From the NCBI GenBank assembly GCA_015179045.1, contig WHUZ01000035.1, forward strand, positions 496,001 through 560,000: a DNA stretch of 64,000 nt, written 5' to 3'. Of the stretch, positions 32,741-45,713 are shown one piece after another. The translations under genes were made by a program, and so were the position numbers. Every line of letters begins with the position of its first letter. The first letter of the stretch is position 1. Source of the DNA: Kalaharituber pfeilii (taxonomy: Eukaryota; Ascomycota; Pezizomycetes; Pezizales; Pezizaceae). A model generated the notes under the pieces. It searched no databases, was not told where the DNA came from, and saw only the letters and a program-made list of their open reading frames with translations.

Positions 32741-35700
32741 ATGGCAACTGCACCGCATGGGAAGTCGGACCTCCAGAAGCTGCTCGAACTGGTAGCAGAC
32801 CCTTTCCGGGACCAGTTCAACCAGAACTCTATCGTCGCATCCGTTGGATCATCGCTCATTACCACTGCCATTATATTCATCGCATGGTGCCTGATTCGAC
32901 CATACAATACAATTGTCTACGCACCCAAGCTACGGACTTCCGATGACAAACATGCGCCGCCACGGATGGAGCCTGGGTTATTCGCGTGGTGGAAGCCACT
33001 GTGGCAAACGAAAGAGGCGGATTTGGTAGACAAGATTGGCGTAGATGCTACGCTGTTTCTGCGGGTTTTGAGAATGTGTAGAACGATTACCGGGGTACTT
33101 GGACTACTGGGTGTGGTGATAGTGATACCTGTCAACGTCTCGTTAAGCAAGAAGGTATATTGGGTAGGTGCGCCACGAGATCCGTTGACGATGATGTCGC
33201 CAAAGATTGTGTTTGGACCGGGTATCTGGTCGCAGGTGGTCCTGGCGTGGTTATTTGACGCAATCATTATGTATTTCCTTTGGGTGAATTACAAAGCCGT
33301 TTTCCAGTTGCGCCAAAAGTATTTTGAGAGTCAGGAGTATCAGCAGACTTTGGCTTCTAGGACGTTGATGGTGTGTGCTCCTTATGGTTGACCTATGACT
33401 ATAGCATAAGCTCTATTGATCTAACCTCAGGAAGCCAGGTTACGGATATACCAAGTGAATACCGCTCGGACCAGGGCCTGGAGCGGATACTGCACGAAAT
33501 CAAGGTTCCCTCCAACGCAGACGAGAATTGTGTTATTGGCCGAGCCGTCAAAGACCTTCCTGGCCTTATCGAGCAGCACAACGAAGCTGTTTACGAGCTC
33601 GAAGAGGTTCTCGCTAAATACCTCAAAAATCCCGACCGCCTCCCCCCCTCAAGGCCCACATGCAAACCCAAACGTGGTGATAAGTCGCTACCCAAGGATG
33701 TCGAAGTTGATGCTATCATGTACCTTTATAGCCGGATTGATGATCTGGAAAAGAAGATTTACCATATCAGAGATACGGTCGATTCACGGGATGCTGAGCA
33801 GTATGGATTTATTTCGTATCCGACGATTTCTCAGGCGCATATTGCGGCGAAGGCAGCTAAGAATGCGCATATTAAAGGGACAACGATACAGTTGGCTCCG
33901 AAGCCACAGGATTTGATTTGGGAAAATCTGGGGTATGCTTTCCATATGTATTGATGAATTATGAAATGGGCCCTGGCTAATGATTTCTGTTTTAGACGCT
34001 CAAAGAGCCAACGGAGATGGAATGCATTTATGGGCAATGTTTTCTTCACGCTGCTTTCGATAGGGTTCGTGGCGCCGAACGCATTTATTGCTGTGTTCTT
34101 GTCAGATATATCTCGTATTGCCGAGGTTTGTATATATATCCACGGATCACAGCTAGCCGTAGCACTAAGTATTTGATATCAGTTCTGGCCAGCGTTCCGG
34201 CATAACTTTTACGGACATCCAAAAGAATGGGCATTTGTGTATGTACCATTACCCTGAACTTTGTCGTTAACTAATGTCACACCTCAGCCAGGGTTTCATC
34301 ACGCCAGTTATCACCTCCATTATATACCTGCTACTGCCAATCGTCATGAGGAGACTATCAAAATGGCAAGGGTGAGTACTCTGCATCCAGCTGGCTTTGA
34401 TTCCATCATACTAAATTTCGAATCTCAGTGACCTGAAAAAAACCGCTCGCGAACGTCACGTGACCACAAAACTCTACACCTTCTTCGTCTTCAACAATCT
34501 CATCATTTTCAGTCTCTTCAGCACCCTATGGGAAATCATCGTGACTATCATCGAGGAGGCACAAAAAAAGGGTACCGAAAAGCCCGATATATGGAATGCG
34601 ATTTTGAAATATAGTGTTGCGACGAAGATTACGATTGCGATTTTTAGGGTTGCGCCGTTTTGGATGATGTATTTATTGCAGAGGTGAGTTTTTCCCTTCA
34701 TATGCAGTGATTTCTCAAAGAGGATGGTGGTAGTTAACATGAACTGTAGGAATATGGGCGCGGTCCTGGACCTAGCACAGATCTTCTCATTATTGTGGGG
34801 AAGCTTCTCAAGGAAGTTTTTGTGCCCAACGCCCAGGCAGATTATTATGAATACTGCACCGCCAACATTTGATTATGCGACATACTATAACTACGTATGT
34901 ACAACATCCTTTCCACCTCTCCCTTGAGCTACCCTTGCTAACTGTATCTCTGATATAGTTCTTGTTCTACTTCACAATCGCTCTCGCCTTCGCTACACTG
35001 CAGCCCTTGATGCTTGTCATTGCCTTCCTGTACTTTATGGTCGACAGCTGGTTGAAGAAGTACCTCCTCATGTACGTCTTCGTCACCAAGATCGAAAGCG
35101 GAGGTGCATTTTGGAGAGTAAGTTTATTACCCCCATATATTTCATTTTATCCCCAATCTGATGCTTACACTTCCCACAGCTCCTTTTCAACCGCTTCCTC
35201 TTCGCTGCTGGGTTTGCCAACGTCATCGTCGGCATCGTCGTCTGGGTCCAATATGACGTTTCCTTCGCCTGGGCATGGGTCGTACCTCTTCCAATCATCC
35301 TCATCCTCTTTAAACTCTATTGCCGCCGGAAGTTCGACGAGAAAATGTACTTCCACACCAAGACCACTGATAGGGACTCGATTATCGCGGGCGCGGGGAT
35401 TCCAAAGCTAGCGAAACGAAGAAATGAAAAATTGCGGACGAGGTTCGGACACCCGGCGTTATACAGGCCACTGATTCATCCGATGGTGAGGAAGGAGGCG
35501 CAGAAGGTGCTTGCGGAGGTGTATCATGGGCGCACGAACACGGATAATGATAGCACTCGGAGGACACTGTATGGGGAAATTGATCTCGATGTGATGGAGC
35601 GCGGACGCCCCGGGAAAAAGCTCGGTTTGGACGGCGGAACAGCAGGGGTGGATTTTGTAGAGGAGGCAGAAATGGACTTCGCGGTGTGGAAGCACAAGCC

Positions 35701-36301
35701 AGGGTTTTCGGAAGAGCATGGAGACGCATATAGCTTAAGAGGAAGCGTATATGGGACCGAGGGGTGGACGACCCCAGGAGGTTTAAGGACCCCTGGCGGG
35801 TTGCCGGGGGAAGTGGGGGGCTCACCAAGGTCAAGTTTGGATGGTGGGGTGGGATTAAAGAAGTTGACAGGGCAGCATCATAATTTTGGAAGCAGGCCGG
35901 CAAGCCCTCTCAGCACTGTCTTCACTCCAACAGAGATGGGAGGGTTCGGTAGAGGGCAACAGGAGTATCGGGGCATACCCAGCGGTCCTGGGGCACCATC
36001 CCCGTCTCCACTATCGGGATCCAGGCCGCAGAGCCCCGGCTCCGGTCCTGGGTCATCTTTACCGCTCCACCACCACCACTATCCAAGTCAACCAATCTCC
36101 CGCGCCCACAGCCCCCTGCACACAACGCCCATCTATCCGCCGTCCAACAACTCCCACTTGCACGGCGGCGGGGGGATGCTTTCAACAATAGACATGAATC
36201 TAAATGACACGCACAGCATACACTCTTCATCCGGCTTCAGCGGACACCATGGTGTCATTGGCGGGACTTTTGGGGGAAGTAGTGGGGACGGGACTCTTTG
36301 A
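32741..36301 (+). CDS. CSC1/OSCA1-like mechanosensitive cation channel (DUF221)
   Basis: Nine exons, 1,024 residues: 32741-33370, 33439-33932, 33996-34125, 34183-34238, 34288-34371, 34429-34683, 34750-34894, 34959-35117, 35180-36301. All junctions keep frame. N-terminal membrane helices include SSLITTAIIFIAWCLI and TGVLGLLGVVIVIPVNV. The cytosolic Phm7-like domain starts after SRTLMVTDIPSEYR (exons 1/2) and contains the paired helices LEEVLAKYLKNPDRL. The RSN1_7TM channel core follows: GNVFFTLLSIGFVAP, FRHNFYGHPKEWAF, GFITPVITSIIYLLLP, KLYTFFVFNNLIIFSLFST, FYFTIALAFATLQPLMLVI, VVPLPIILILFKLYC. The C-terminal 300 residues are Gly/Pro/Ser-rich and disordered. Such channels pass calcium and other cations under osmotic or membrane stress; in fungi they lie in plasma or endomembranes. 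The exact paralogue is unknown. Confidence 0.93.
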
Positions 36302-37380
36302 AAGAGGGGCTGTTGGGGCACGGCGGGAACCATGGGGGATATGATGAGCATGGGCAGTGGGGGTACGGGGGACAGGGTTACGGAGGGCGAGGAGGCCCTG
36401 GGGAAGGGCACGCCTATGATACGTATAGGAAGAGGTGATGTGTATTGGGGGGGGATGAAAGGGATGTATCGTGAAGATTTTTTTTTTTTGCTTTTACATT
36501 CTGGGATATATCCTACGGAGTTCGGGGCTACCTTTGATTATCTATTGTGATTTCTTAAGTAGAGGTTGAGTAATCGTTGGTCATTAATTCTTAAGCAGGT
36601 CGGCTAGCAGGTGTGATTATCTATTGTGATTTCTTAACTTCAAGGAAATCTTGGGGTGGGAGCTTGGATTCTTGATTTTGACCAGAGCACGCGGCATAGC
36701 CATTCCTCTGTTATATTGCTTACTATCTTTGCATGTATGTATTTTACCTCATGATTTTTTTTTTTTTTTTTTTTTTTTCATGTTTGTATGATGCTTGTGA
36801 GTACATGTATGATGCCGTTTTTTTAATATGACAGGAGGGGAGGTGAATCTTCAAAGGGTGTGGAGGCCGTATTTGGGATTCCCTTTAATGGTTGTCAATA
36901 GTATATATACCCATTCCCCGTCTACGTTCTACTCGGTGAAAATTGAGAGTTCAAGAGAGGAAGGTTCAATCACACATCTCTGCCCTTCATCCTCGCCTTC
37001 CACCTCGCCCATGTTCGTCAGTGTATGTATATATTAAAATCCACTATCTTCAAGCACAATCTCTAACTCGCCCCAGAAAGAAAACAAGAGAGAAAAAGAG
37101 CCCACGTTACACAGTTCAATCTCTATCAGGCACATATATTCCCCCTTCCCAAAAAAACAAGGAAAAACGAAATAGAAAATAGGCAGAGATTAATGCCACA
37201 TGAATTGTTAATCAAAAAAATAGTAATGCAAATGGTGGGGACGGCAAGCAATCCATGTCCGAGTAAAAAGAGGCACCAACTTTCTATTAAGACACCTGCT
37301 ACTTAACCTAAATGGCAGGTTTTTCTTATTCCATGTATGTCCCCACTCACCAATGTCACAGCACTCGCCAACCTCGTAAC
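36302..37380. other. Convergent intergenic region
   Basis: 3' flanks of the convergent channel and Osh4-like genes. Contains T tracts at 36,479-36,489 and 36,756-36,778 and an AT-rich stretch. Nothing else seen. Confidence 0.55.
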
Positions 37381-39046
37381 CTAGGCGGAAGCTGCGAGAG
37401 CCCCTCCTGGTTCTTGTGACGTTGCAGTCGCCTCAGCAGCCGCCTCGCTCTCTTTCACCTTATGATATTTCTCCTGATCAAAAACCCACATCCCGCCAGT
37501 CTTCTCCGGCTCCGCCACGACCCCTGCTCTCTCCGCCAATGCCGAAAACTTCTCGTCGTTATCGACCCTAGTGAAGTACCTCCTCTCCCATACGATGCCA
37601 GCTTCTTTCTCTTTCTTCCTCAGCTCACGCTGCTCGTTCTCTATCTTGCTCTTCTCAATTCCGGTAGTCTCGTAATCACCCTTCTCAATGGCTGCCGCAA
37701 CTTTCGCCCAAGCACGGCGTGTTTCCAGTGGTCCTTGCTTTTCAATAGGCGCAATTGTTAGAGGAGTAATCTTGTTCGTCTTAGCATTGTATGTTTCGAT
37801 TTCCTTCTTTGTTCGAGCATCCTTGATGGTGAAGTCACCCGTCCACTGACCGTCCACGGTATACAGAACTTGCGAAGGGTTGCTGTCGTGCACGAGAGTG
37901 GCAGTGAAGGAATTCTTCTTGCCACTGAGCCAACCTTTGCCGCTGTAGTCTATTTTGGCCAGGTATCCGGACGATGATTGAATCAAAGTAGATCGGTTGA
38001 GCTCAACCTATAGGTGTGTCAGAATTAGGATTACGAAGAGCTGGGAAGTAGGCTTACATAGGGACTACCATATACAAGTCCCTCAATGTGCAGCGATGGG
38101 AGGGTGATTAGATAATCCTCGTCGAAACCGTCCAAGTGATACTTCGCATGACCAATTTGCTTGACGGTAATAGTGCGTCCAGAAAAGCTCGCCCTTTGAC
38201 CATTGTAGCCCTCAAGCCGGACTTTATGCTTCTCGTTGAAAATCGAGTATGCAGTGACTGGTGGGTGATGGCTAAAGGGTTAAGGTTAACTAGTTTAACG
38301 GTATAAAGTGACATCCAAAGCGTACCTCACTTGCTCCGATATTAAGACTGTGTCTCCAATCTCCCCAGTCTCATCCTTCCATGTTCCAAGGAACAACTCT
38401 CCTAAGAAGGGATTGAGTGGCTTCTTCTCGGACCCTCTACGACAAAACAGTTAACAGACTGTGATCTATGTTGTTAGCACGTAGGACGAATAGGGTTTCA
38501 TACAGCTTCTCGTTTCTGGAGCTGTATTGTTGCTTCAGGGTTGACAAGAACCATTTCAACACTGCAAGTGCTCTTTTTTCTGGATCCTGCTCCTTCGCTG
38601 GAGCAATGAACAATACAGGGTGTTCGGCCTTCAAGTACCAGTATTAGGATTAGTGGGATTGCCTTGCTAATCTCTAGATGTTGGTTGAACATACCCAGTA
38701 ACCCGAGTATTCCGTCAAGCTGGTCCCGCTCAAGATAAAGGGCTACAATGATTCTGTCAGCAAATTTTCTGGAAGCCGATCTGCATTGGGGGCATTGCAA
38801 CTTACAGGAGCTGTTAAAGATGCCAAATCTCCGTTGAACGAAGCAATACTCTGTAACAACCCAACAACAAATGATTCAGTGAGCTTTGTAGTTCCAGAAC
38901 GTTTGCATCCCCTCACAAACCGCCCTCTCCCGATGCCCGGCTTGTGAGGATCAATGTCAGGACTCAATGCTAACCTTCAAGAAGCTGGTCCAAGTGCCTT
39001 TATTGGAAGCGGGAATACCGCCAGATTCATCCTTGCTAGAACTCAT
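37381..39046 (-). CDS. Oxysterol-binding protein, Kes1/Osh4 type
   Basis: Seven exons, 413 residues: 39046-38975, 38850-38806, 38742-38695, 38628-38504, 38436-38326, 38271-38058, 38007-37381. The start reads [20 protein letters not shown]. Exons 2-3 give [15 protein letters not shown] and [16 protein letters not shown], the lid and first strands of the ORD. The fingerprint EQVSHHPP spans the exon 5/6 junction (split Ser codon) and supplies the two His that bind PI4P. Later motifs: [48 protein letters not shown]. Length is near yeast Kes1 (434), and no PH or ankyrin domain is present. The family exchanges sterol for PI4P between membranes, acting at Golgi and ER contacts. Three exons are under 75 nt. 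Confidence 0.94.
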
Positions 39047-40118
39047 TGTAATGGCTGTTTGTTCCTCTGTGACTTCCTGACGTTGTGTATTTAATAATAA
39101 GAAGGAGTTTCTTCTGCTGTGGTGTTAAAATGTGTGTTGGCGGGAAAAAAAGACAGCACGCAGTATTAGAGCAGCAAAGAGAGAAGATTAGGAATCTAGC
39201 TTTGCTAGGGCGAGTACTGCACTAGTCTGAAAAGGAGGAGGGAAGGGAAGAAAGTAATGAAGGAAGCAGGCTGTGATTTGCGAACGCTGGGTCGAAGCTG
39301 GAACAGTTCAGGGCTGTCTGAGCGAAGGGAGTGATTGTGGTGGGATATGTGTCGAGTACGACGTACCAGGGCAGTAAGGTTCGCGCAGGTTCCCGGCTTT
39401 TTTGTGGTTCTAATTTCGAGCACGTACCAATTGCTTGTCAAGATCCATCGGCCAGGGGCTTCGCTTGGCTCAATTGCCAAGCGCTCTCCGCGCAACGCAA
39501 TGAGGCTGAGCGGGCGAGTTCGGGCAGGGTCTGATCAGCTCCTGCTCTACAGGAAAGCACTGCACCACCTGACGAAAAGCGGGCAGGCGTCCATTGATCA
39601 GCGCTGCAGCCATTGTCCTGCTCAACGGCTCGTTATGGGCGCTGGACGGGTCAGCTTGACTCGACGTACGTCATTTCCAGCGCCCTCCGCTCTGGCCTCT
39701 GCACGGAGTGCTTCATGGCCGCCATGACAGTGCAAATGAGGAATTCCCCTAGAGTTACTTCTTGGGATCACTGTGCACTGTGCAATTACTGTGAACACGA
39801 CAGCAGCAGAGTACAGCACCGCAGAAATCGCACAATACTAGACCTCAAAAGCAATGATATTCGTGACCTTTGCTCCAGCAGGGGGCTGCTGAGGCCTGCC
39901 ATAGTCTGGGTGCAGCTGGCACCCCGCTTACGGGTAGACCTGCTGCCCGTCGGCTATTGGCCGCAACCAATCAACTGGAAGGAATTTAGTATGTATGTAT
40001 CATAGAGTACTCCTACAGCACTTGTTAGTACACTACTCTACCCTGATCACCGTAGCTCTCAGCATCACAGAGCCTGTCACCTGTCCCACTTATCGATACA
40101 CAGAATTATCTGCTCTCA
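39047..40118. other. Divergent promoter region, Osh4-like / oligoribonuclease
   Basis: 1,072 bp between divergent starts. A CCAAT sequence is present at 39,966-39,970 (AACCAATCAAC), about 150 bp before the REX2-type start. No gene seen. Confidence 0.5.
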
Positions 40119-40990
40119 ATGCTGCTGAAGCACCGATGGTTCACTACGCCAACTGCACGATCGCCGAAGAATATTCGAGCTCTCTCAGCAGTCTTCTTCC
40201 AGCGCGGTCCTGTCCCCACCCACGGAATATCCCCGAGCACACGTACCCTTCCACCAGCATTACGCCGTGCTCACCACCAGAGTACCGTTTGCAACCATAC
40301 CAGCTCATCCTCAACCGACATGTTATCCCCCTCGACTGATCCGCTTGTCTGGATAGACTGCGAGGCAAGTCTCCAGCTCAATTGGCCCCTTGTAGCCGTT
40401 TTCCTGTCCTTCTACTCTCCGCTCTAGTTGCCCTAACTCACACCAACTGCTGTTCCTTTAACCCGTCCCAGATGACCGGCCTCAATCCCGAAACCGACGT
40501 CATCCTCCAAATAGTGTGCTTCATCACTTCCTCCAGCCTGGACCTCCTCGAGCCGACCGGCCTTGAGCTCGTCATTCACTATCCAAAATCCGTCCTCGAC
40601 CAAATGGGCCCCTGGTGCCAAGAAACACACGCCCGCACCGGCCTGACGCAGCGAGTGCTTGCTTCCACTACTACCCCAGAGGAAGCTGCCGCTAAGCTCC
40701 TTGCCTACATCAAGGCACATGTCCCGAAACCACGTTCTGCGCTGCTCGCGGGCAACTCGATTCACGCTGATAGAATGTTCCTCGCAAAACTTTGCCCAGA
40801 AATTCTGGAACACCTACACTACCGGATTATGGATGTGTCGACGTTGAAAGAGTGCGCAAGACGCTGGAGTAGCAAAGGGGTCCGCAGCCGGGTGCCGCAG
40901 AAGAAGGGATTGCATGAAGCGAGAGCAGATGTGTTAGAAAGTATTGAAGAGATGAGATATTACAAGAAGGTTTTCTTTGACCGAAGGTAA
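40119..40990 (+). CDS. Oligoribonuclease (REX2-like DEDDh exonuclease), probably mitochondrial
   Basis: Two exons, 40119-40364 and 40472-40990, 254 residues. The intron has a GC donor (GAG|GCAAGT), a CTAAC branch site at about 40433 and a CCCAG acceptor. Joining gives the hallmark WIDCEMTGLNPETD. Other DEDDh residues follow: GNSIHADRMFL and HEARADVLESI (His and Asp). The N-terminal 67 residues (MLLKHRWFTTPTARSPKNIR and on) are basic, Ser/Thr-rich and free of acidic residues up to residue 67: a plausible mitochondrial presequence, as in yeast Rex2. A second in-frame ATG at 40320 (MLSPSTDPLVWIDCE) would yield a 187-residue form lacking the presequence, close to the bacterial Orn length. The enzyme degrades 2-5-nt RNAs to mononucleotides. 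Confidence 0.93.
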
Positions 40991-42494
40991 AAGGGTAAAT
41001 TGCCAACTATTAGTCTACGGCAGGAACTATATGTACGGTCACTGAGCAAAGTCTTGGTGACGCCACTTTTCTTTGCACCTCCGAGTGCATGCTTGCGCTG
41101 CTTCAAACGCTCATATCTCCTGGTCCAACAGTGCAATTACGAAACTTGCATCTGCGGTTTGTAGAGCTTTGCCAGTCAAATATATACATCATTCATGAAA
41201 GAATAAGTAATAGTGATTTTTTTTCAAAAATTGTTCTGCATAATAGTTTTGCTCTCCATGAGGAAAACCTTTTCGTTCCTGATATGCTCTGGTATGAAAA
41301 TACGTCCTGATTCAATCCTATTTCATATTTTTAATATTTTTTCCATGTTATGGGTTCTGTAGAGAGCTATTAATTTTTATGTACCAATTTATGTCAATTT
41401 TGTATGGGAATTTGATAGTCTTGGCATTTTCAAGATTTGTAATTTTTGCTCGCCAACCCCCAGAGCTCGAAATGCAGTTCTACCACCGGAATTATAAAAT
41501 TCTCGGTATCATTTGTTATATAAAAATTCACCTTTATATATCTGATTATAATAGTAGCAGTGTATATATAGAGCTTAAAAAGTAGTGGTTTTTGTATGCA
41601 GTCTCCAGTAACCAAGCAGCTTCTTGCAATGCTACACCATTGACCATTGTGCTATAGTCCCTTCCTCCACTGTAGCTTTTTCCATACCCTATATACTACC
41701 GCCTGTTCAAGTTATACGTTAATCGGGTCACTGATGGTTGAGATATTTCAATTTTTGTTCATATGGACCCTGTCACCGCATGCGCTCAGATCGCTTTCAC
41801 CAAGACTTTTGCTCAGTGACTGTAATCAGTCTCATGGTACTCTTTGCATACAAGTATAGATAAGGAAGGGACACATTTCTACAGAAAAGCATAGCACGAA
41901 TAGACGACGATAATATCCTCTCTCTGCAAGTTTCATTTTTAGCACGTTATGCTGTGTGAAGATAGTACAGGAAAAAACTCCCTTTCATACCGTAAGAGTC
42001 CCACAGAAAACCGCTCTCTCTCGCCATTTTTTTTATCAGTAATTCAGCAAATATCATAAAAGTAAAACATTAACACAACACAACAAAAAAAAAAAAAAAA
42101 AAAAAAAAAACACGCACCCAACCCCAGCATGACCAAACAAACCAGCCCAGCCTAGCCTAACCCAAATGTCATGTCCCCAAAGAGCACGAGAGAGTGAAGC
42201 CAAAATATGGAGGGAAGATGTAATAAAAACTAGTGCATAGTATGAGTAGCATGTGAACCCAGAGTGAAACCCACGAGAAAGGAGATGTAACATGAACAGA
42301 CGTAACAGATAACCTTAACTAAAACCCTAGACGACGGTGGTAACGCAGTCATAACAGAAGAAATTAACAGCAGAATTTAAAGATTAAAGACAAATCGTCC
42401 AACTCATAATGAGCATAAAGGCCCCGTATTCCATGCGTATGTGATTTATTATGTTTTAGGAAGGACGTGCCTTCATACTTCTGAGACTGAGAAC
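40991..42494. other. Convergent intergenic region
   Basis: AT-rich spacer between convergent stops, with a 26-nt A run at 42085-42110. Small frames here show no domain. Confidence 0.5.
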
Positions 42495-45400
42495 TCAATG
42501 CCCACCATATCCCCAGGCATTTCCGCCTTGACGACTGTTATTGCCTTGATATTGGCTTGGATATTGCCCGTACAAGTACTGCCCGTAACCGTGTCCTTGG
42601 GCTACAGTATGTTGAGATGGCTGTTGTGCCTGATGGCCATGGAGATGATGATTCAAGTTATGTGGATAGCCCATTCCACCTTGCGGCTGGGCCACTTGCT
42701 GCGGTAAGTTCGCGGCGCCACTAGTAGCCGAACCAGGCCTGGGCTGGCCCTGAAGGGTGGCACCTGATGCAGGTCCAGTGGGAGGCTTTGTGTCACCGAA
42801 AGGCTTCAAGTTATCGTCTGACTGTCCTTGTTGAGTACCCTGTTGTTGCCCAACACCAGATCCGAGTTGCTGCTGCTCCGGCAGCCCACGCGAGTTCAGG
42901 AAATTTGGAAGACCCCCAAAATTAGCAGATGCGTTTTGAGGATGAGATTGCTGTGCTTGGCTCGCAGCAGCCCTGCTATAATCACCAACACCAGTTGTAC
43001 CATCTCTTCCTTGGTTGGAGGGAGCGCCAAACCCTCCTAGGCCCGCAGGAGTCGTTGTATGGTCAGAGTATTGGGACATAAAACTTTGGTGTGGTTGCGT
43101 ATAGAGGCCTTGCTGCTTTCCAAATGGTGTTTGATATGATGGGTAGAACTGCTGGTAAGATGAGAAACCTTCGCTCAGTTCATTTGATCCCGAATAAGGA
43201 GAATCATAATTAAATACCTGGTTCATGTAGTAATACCCTGGATGGTAGTATGGCTGCATTTGGTATTGTTGATGTGCAGCTGTTTGCTGCGGATTAGGAG
43301 CTTGAGAAGTCGGAAGGGCAGGAATTCCAGGGCTTGGTGTAGCATGCCCACTTGTTTGTTCCCCTACTTGACCAAAACGAGATGCAGTTTGTGATGGCGC
43401 TGTAGGTAATTGACTTGGCGTGTCTCCTGCGGCGGTTCCCATTCCGCTTGCCACGCGTGGTATTGAACCTGTGGTGTCTTGAGCGGGCTGGCTGTAGGGA
43501 TTTGTGTAATAGTTGAAACCCGGAGCACCTGCTCGCTGAAGATCAGAATTGTAATAATTGTTGTATTGATCTGGTAAATTCGAGAGGGCAGCTATGCCAG
43601 CTTGTGCTGGGTGGGATTGCTGGTGATGTTGTTGGTGATGAGTAGGATAACCATATGTCTGTTGTTGAGCTTGCTGGGTTTGAGGGAGTTGCGCGGCTTG
43701 GGTTTGTGGTGTGTGCTGTTGGGGAATATGCTGCTGGAATGAATCGTAAGGCTTCTGAGCTGGCTGGGTTTGCTCAATGCCCCCAAAGCGATTGAATTGA
43801 TTGGATAATTGAGGGTTCATGTGCTGTTGACTTGCCATGGTTTGCGGAGCGAGAGGTGGTTGTGGAGATGCTTGCTGATGAACTTGAGCCTGCACCTGTG
43901 GTTGAGCAGGAAGTCCTGGGGCCTGTCGTGGTGTTGGGAGTGCATCTTGTACAGTTGCCGGCGGCGGCTGTTGAGGCTGCGGCTGTGGGGGCTGCACTTG
44001 TGTCTGTATCTGAGGTTGGACTTGCGGTTGAACCTGAGGTTGTAATTGTGTCTGTGCTTGGGGCTGTACTGTTTGCTGCACTATCGGCTGAACTGATGTC
44101 TGTGCTGGTGCAACTTGTGGAGTTTGCACTGGTGGTGCAGCAGGAGGAAGTGTTGCGGTGGGATGAGGGGGGGGAGATTGTTCGGGAAGTTGTGTAGCAG
44201 TTTCCGGCTTTTCACGAGTAGGTTCAACATCATAATCTTCATCATCTATGGCAGCTCCGTTCAGTCCCAGACTACCAAATTGCACTATAGTCCGGTCAAT
44301 AGCATGATTTCCAGGCATGACAACAGCTTCTTGCTGGTCAAGAGTCCTTCTAGTGAAGCTTGCGGTTCTTGCCGATCCAATCTTCGGAGTAGAAAGACCA
44401 GCATAGCGGGTTTGTGGGGTCGGGGGGGCTGGTGCAGTGGGAGTGGCTGCTGTAGAACTCCTCGTTGGTGGTGCAGTACTATTGACTGTGCTCGCTTGAG
44501 TTCCGGTAGGAGCTGGAGGAGCAATATCCTCAACTTTTTCGAGATTCTGCTCTGTCAATGGTTGCTGTGCTGATTCAACAGGAGGTTCTTCGGTTTTTAT
44601 TTCAGGTATTTCCGGAACTTCCGGTGCTCGTGTAGACTCTTCTACTTCAATAACAGGAGGCTCAGGCTCAGGTTCTAGTTCTGGTTCTGCTGGTTCCTCT
44701 TCAACCTCTGGGGCAATAGGAGTGGCTGGCTCAGTTGGTTGGGGTGGTGGAGGAAGACTTTCTGTAGGAGTGGGTTCAGGTTCTTCAGACTCCTCCTGCT
44801 TTGGTGGGGATGCCGGTTCTTCTGGGGCTGATTTCGGAGCTGAAGGTGGTGGTGGTGGTGGTGGTGTTGGTGGTGGTGGTGGTGGTGACGGTTGTTGTTG
44901 TGGTGGTGGTGGTGAAGCTCTCTTCGGTCTAAGTAAAGAAGCCCATGTATTCACCGGATTAGTAGGTGCAGGGGGGGCTTCTGAGTGGCTGTGTTCGCAT
45001 GATCCACATCGGATTTTGCAATTGCTTCTGGAGCATCTTCAGCAATGTTATCATCTTGACTATCTTTTTTCCCCCAGTCCTCGGGCCCATTGGCCCTTTG
45101 GCCGTTAATTGCAGCTCCTCCTCGACCTCGTGGGGCACGGCCTCCACGTTCCGTTGCACGACCCCCACGGCTTCCACGTGGGGCATCTTGCGATCCTCTG
45201 CCCCGGCTGCTACGTGCCCCAATAGTTGGCGTTTCAGGTGCAGAATCTGGAACCTTTGAACGGGAACGATTGGTCTTCTTCTTGACCTCGTCCCATTGAG
45301 CGTAGGATCCTGTGCAGAGGAGGGTTAGTGTATGATAACATGGGACAAAAGCGCGAGAGTTGATGTACGAAGTATCCTTGGGGGAAAAGGCAAACATGTG

Positions 45401-45713
45401 GAGGAGTAAAGGTGGTAAACAAACCCTCAGTTAAACGGTTTATAGTTAACACAACATCGCCCTGAAAATCCTTGAGTGCGGAAACAATATCATCGTCCGA
45501 CCAGTTTGGAACTACTTCTTTGACTTTCGCCAGCTCATCGGCATATTGCTTTTTCAACTGGCCTACTTCTCCTTGGTCCTCAGAGGATGAAGCATTAGAA
45601 TCCCCATTAACGCGGGAGCCTCTAAAACCGCCTCGACTACCAAAACTATTTCCGCTACGGGCCCCTCTTGTGGCAACTCTGCCGCGTGGAGCTCGATGTT
45701 GTGCTTCAGACAT
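42495..45713 (-). CDS. DEF1: RNA polymerase II degradation factor Def1-like, frame broken in a C7 run
   Basis: Exons 45713-45425 and 45309-42495, about 1,030 residues if the frame break is counted as one missing base. The N-terminus is RGG-rich (RGRVATRGARSG). A CUE-type ubiquitin-binding fold spans about residues 50-96: YADELAKVKEVVPNWSDDD, IVSALKDFQGDVVLTINRL. Exon 2 opens GSYAQWDEVKKKTNRSRSKV and a second RG-rich block. At 44971-44977 (C7 on the coding strand) the first frame would end ten codons on (QKPPLHLLIR), while the long 819-codon frame carries on with PAPTNPVNTWASLLRP. The remaining protein is Pro/Glu-rich, then very Gln-rich, as in yeast Def1. Def1 recruits elongin-cullin ligase to stalled Pol II after DNA damage; the Gln-rich part is removed in its processing. 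Eight C's would restore one frame, so a sequencing error is likelier than a dead gene. Confidence 0.85.

Noticed and set aside
43809..44197. Plus-strand frames opposite DEF1
   Set aside because: They are the complement of its Gln/Pro-rich repeats (Leu/Trp/Val-rich) and carry no domain.
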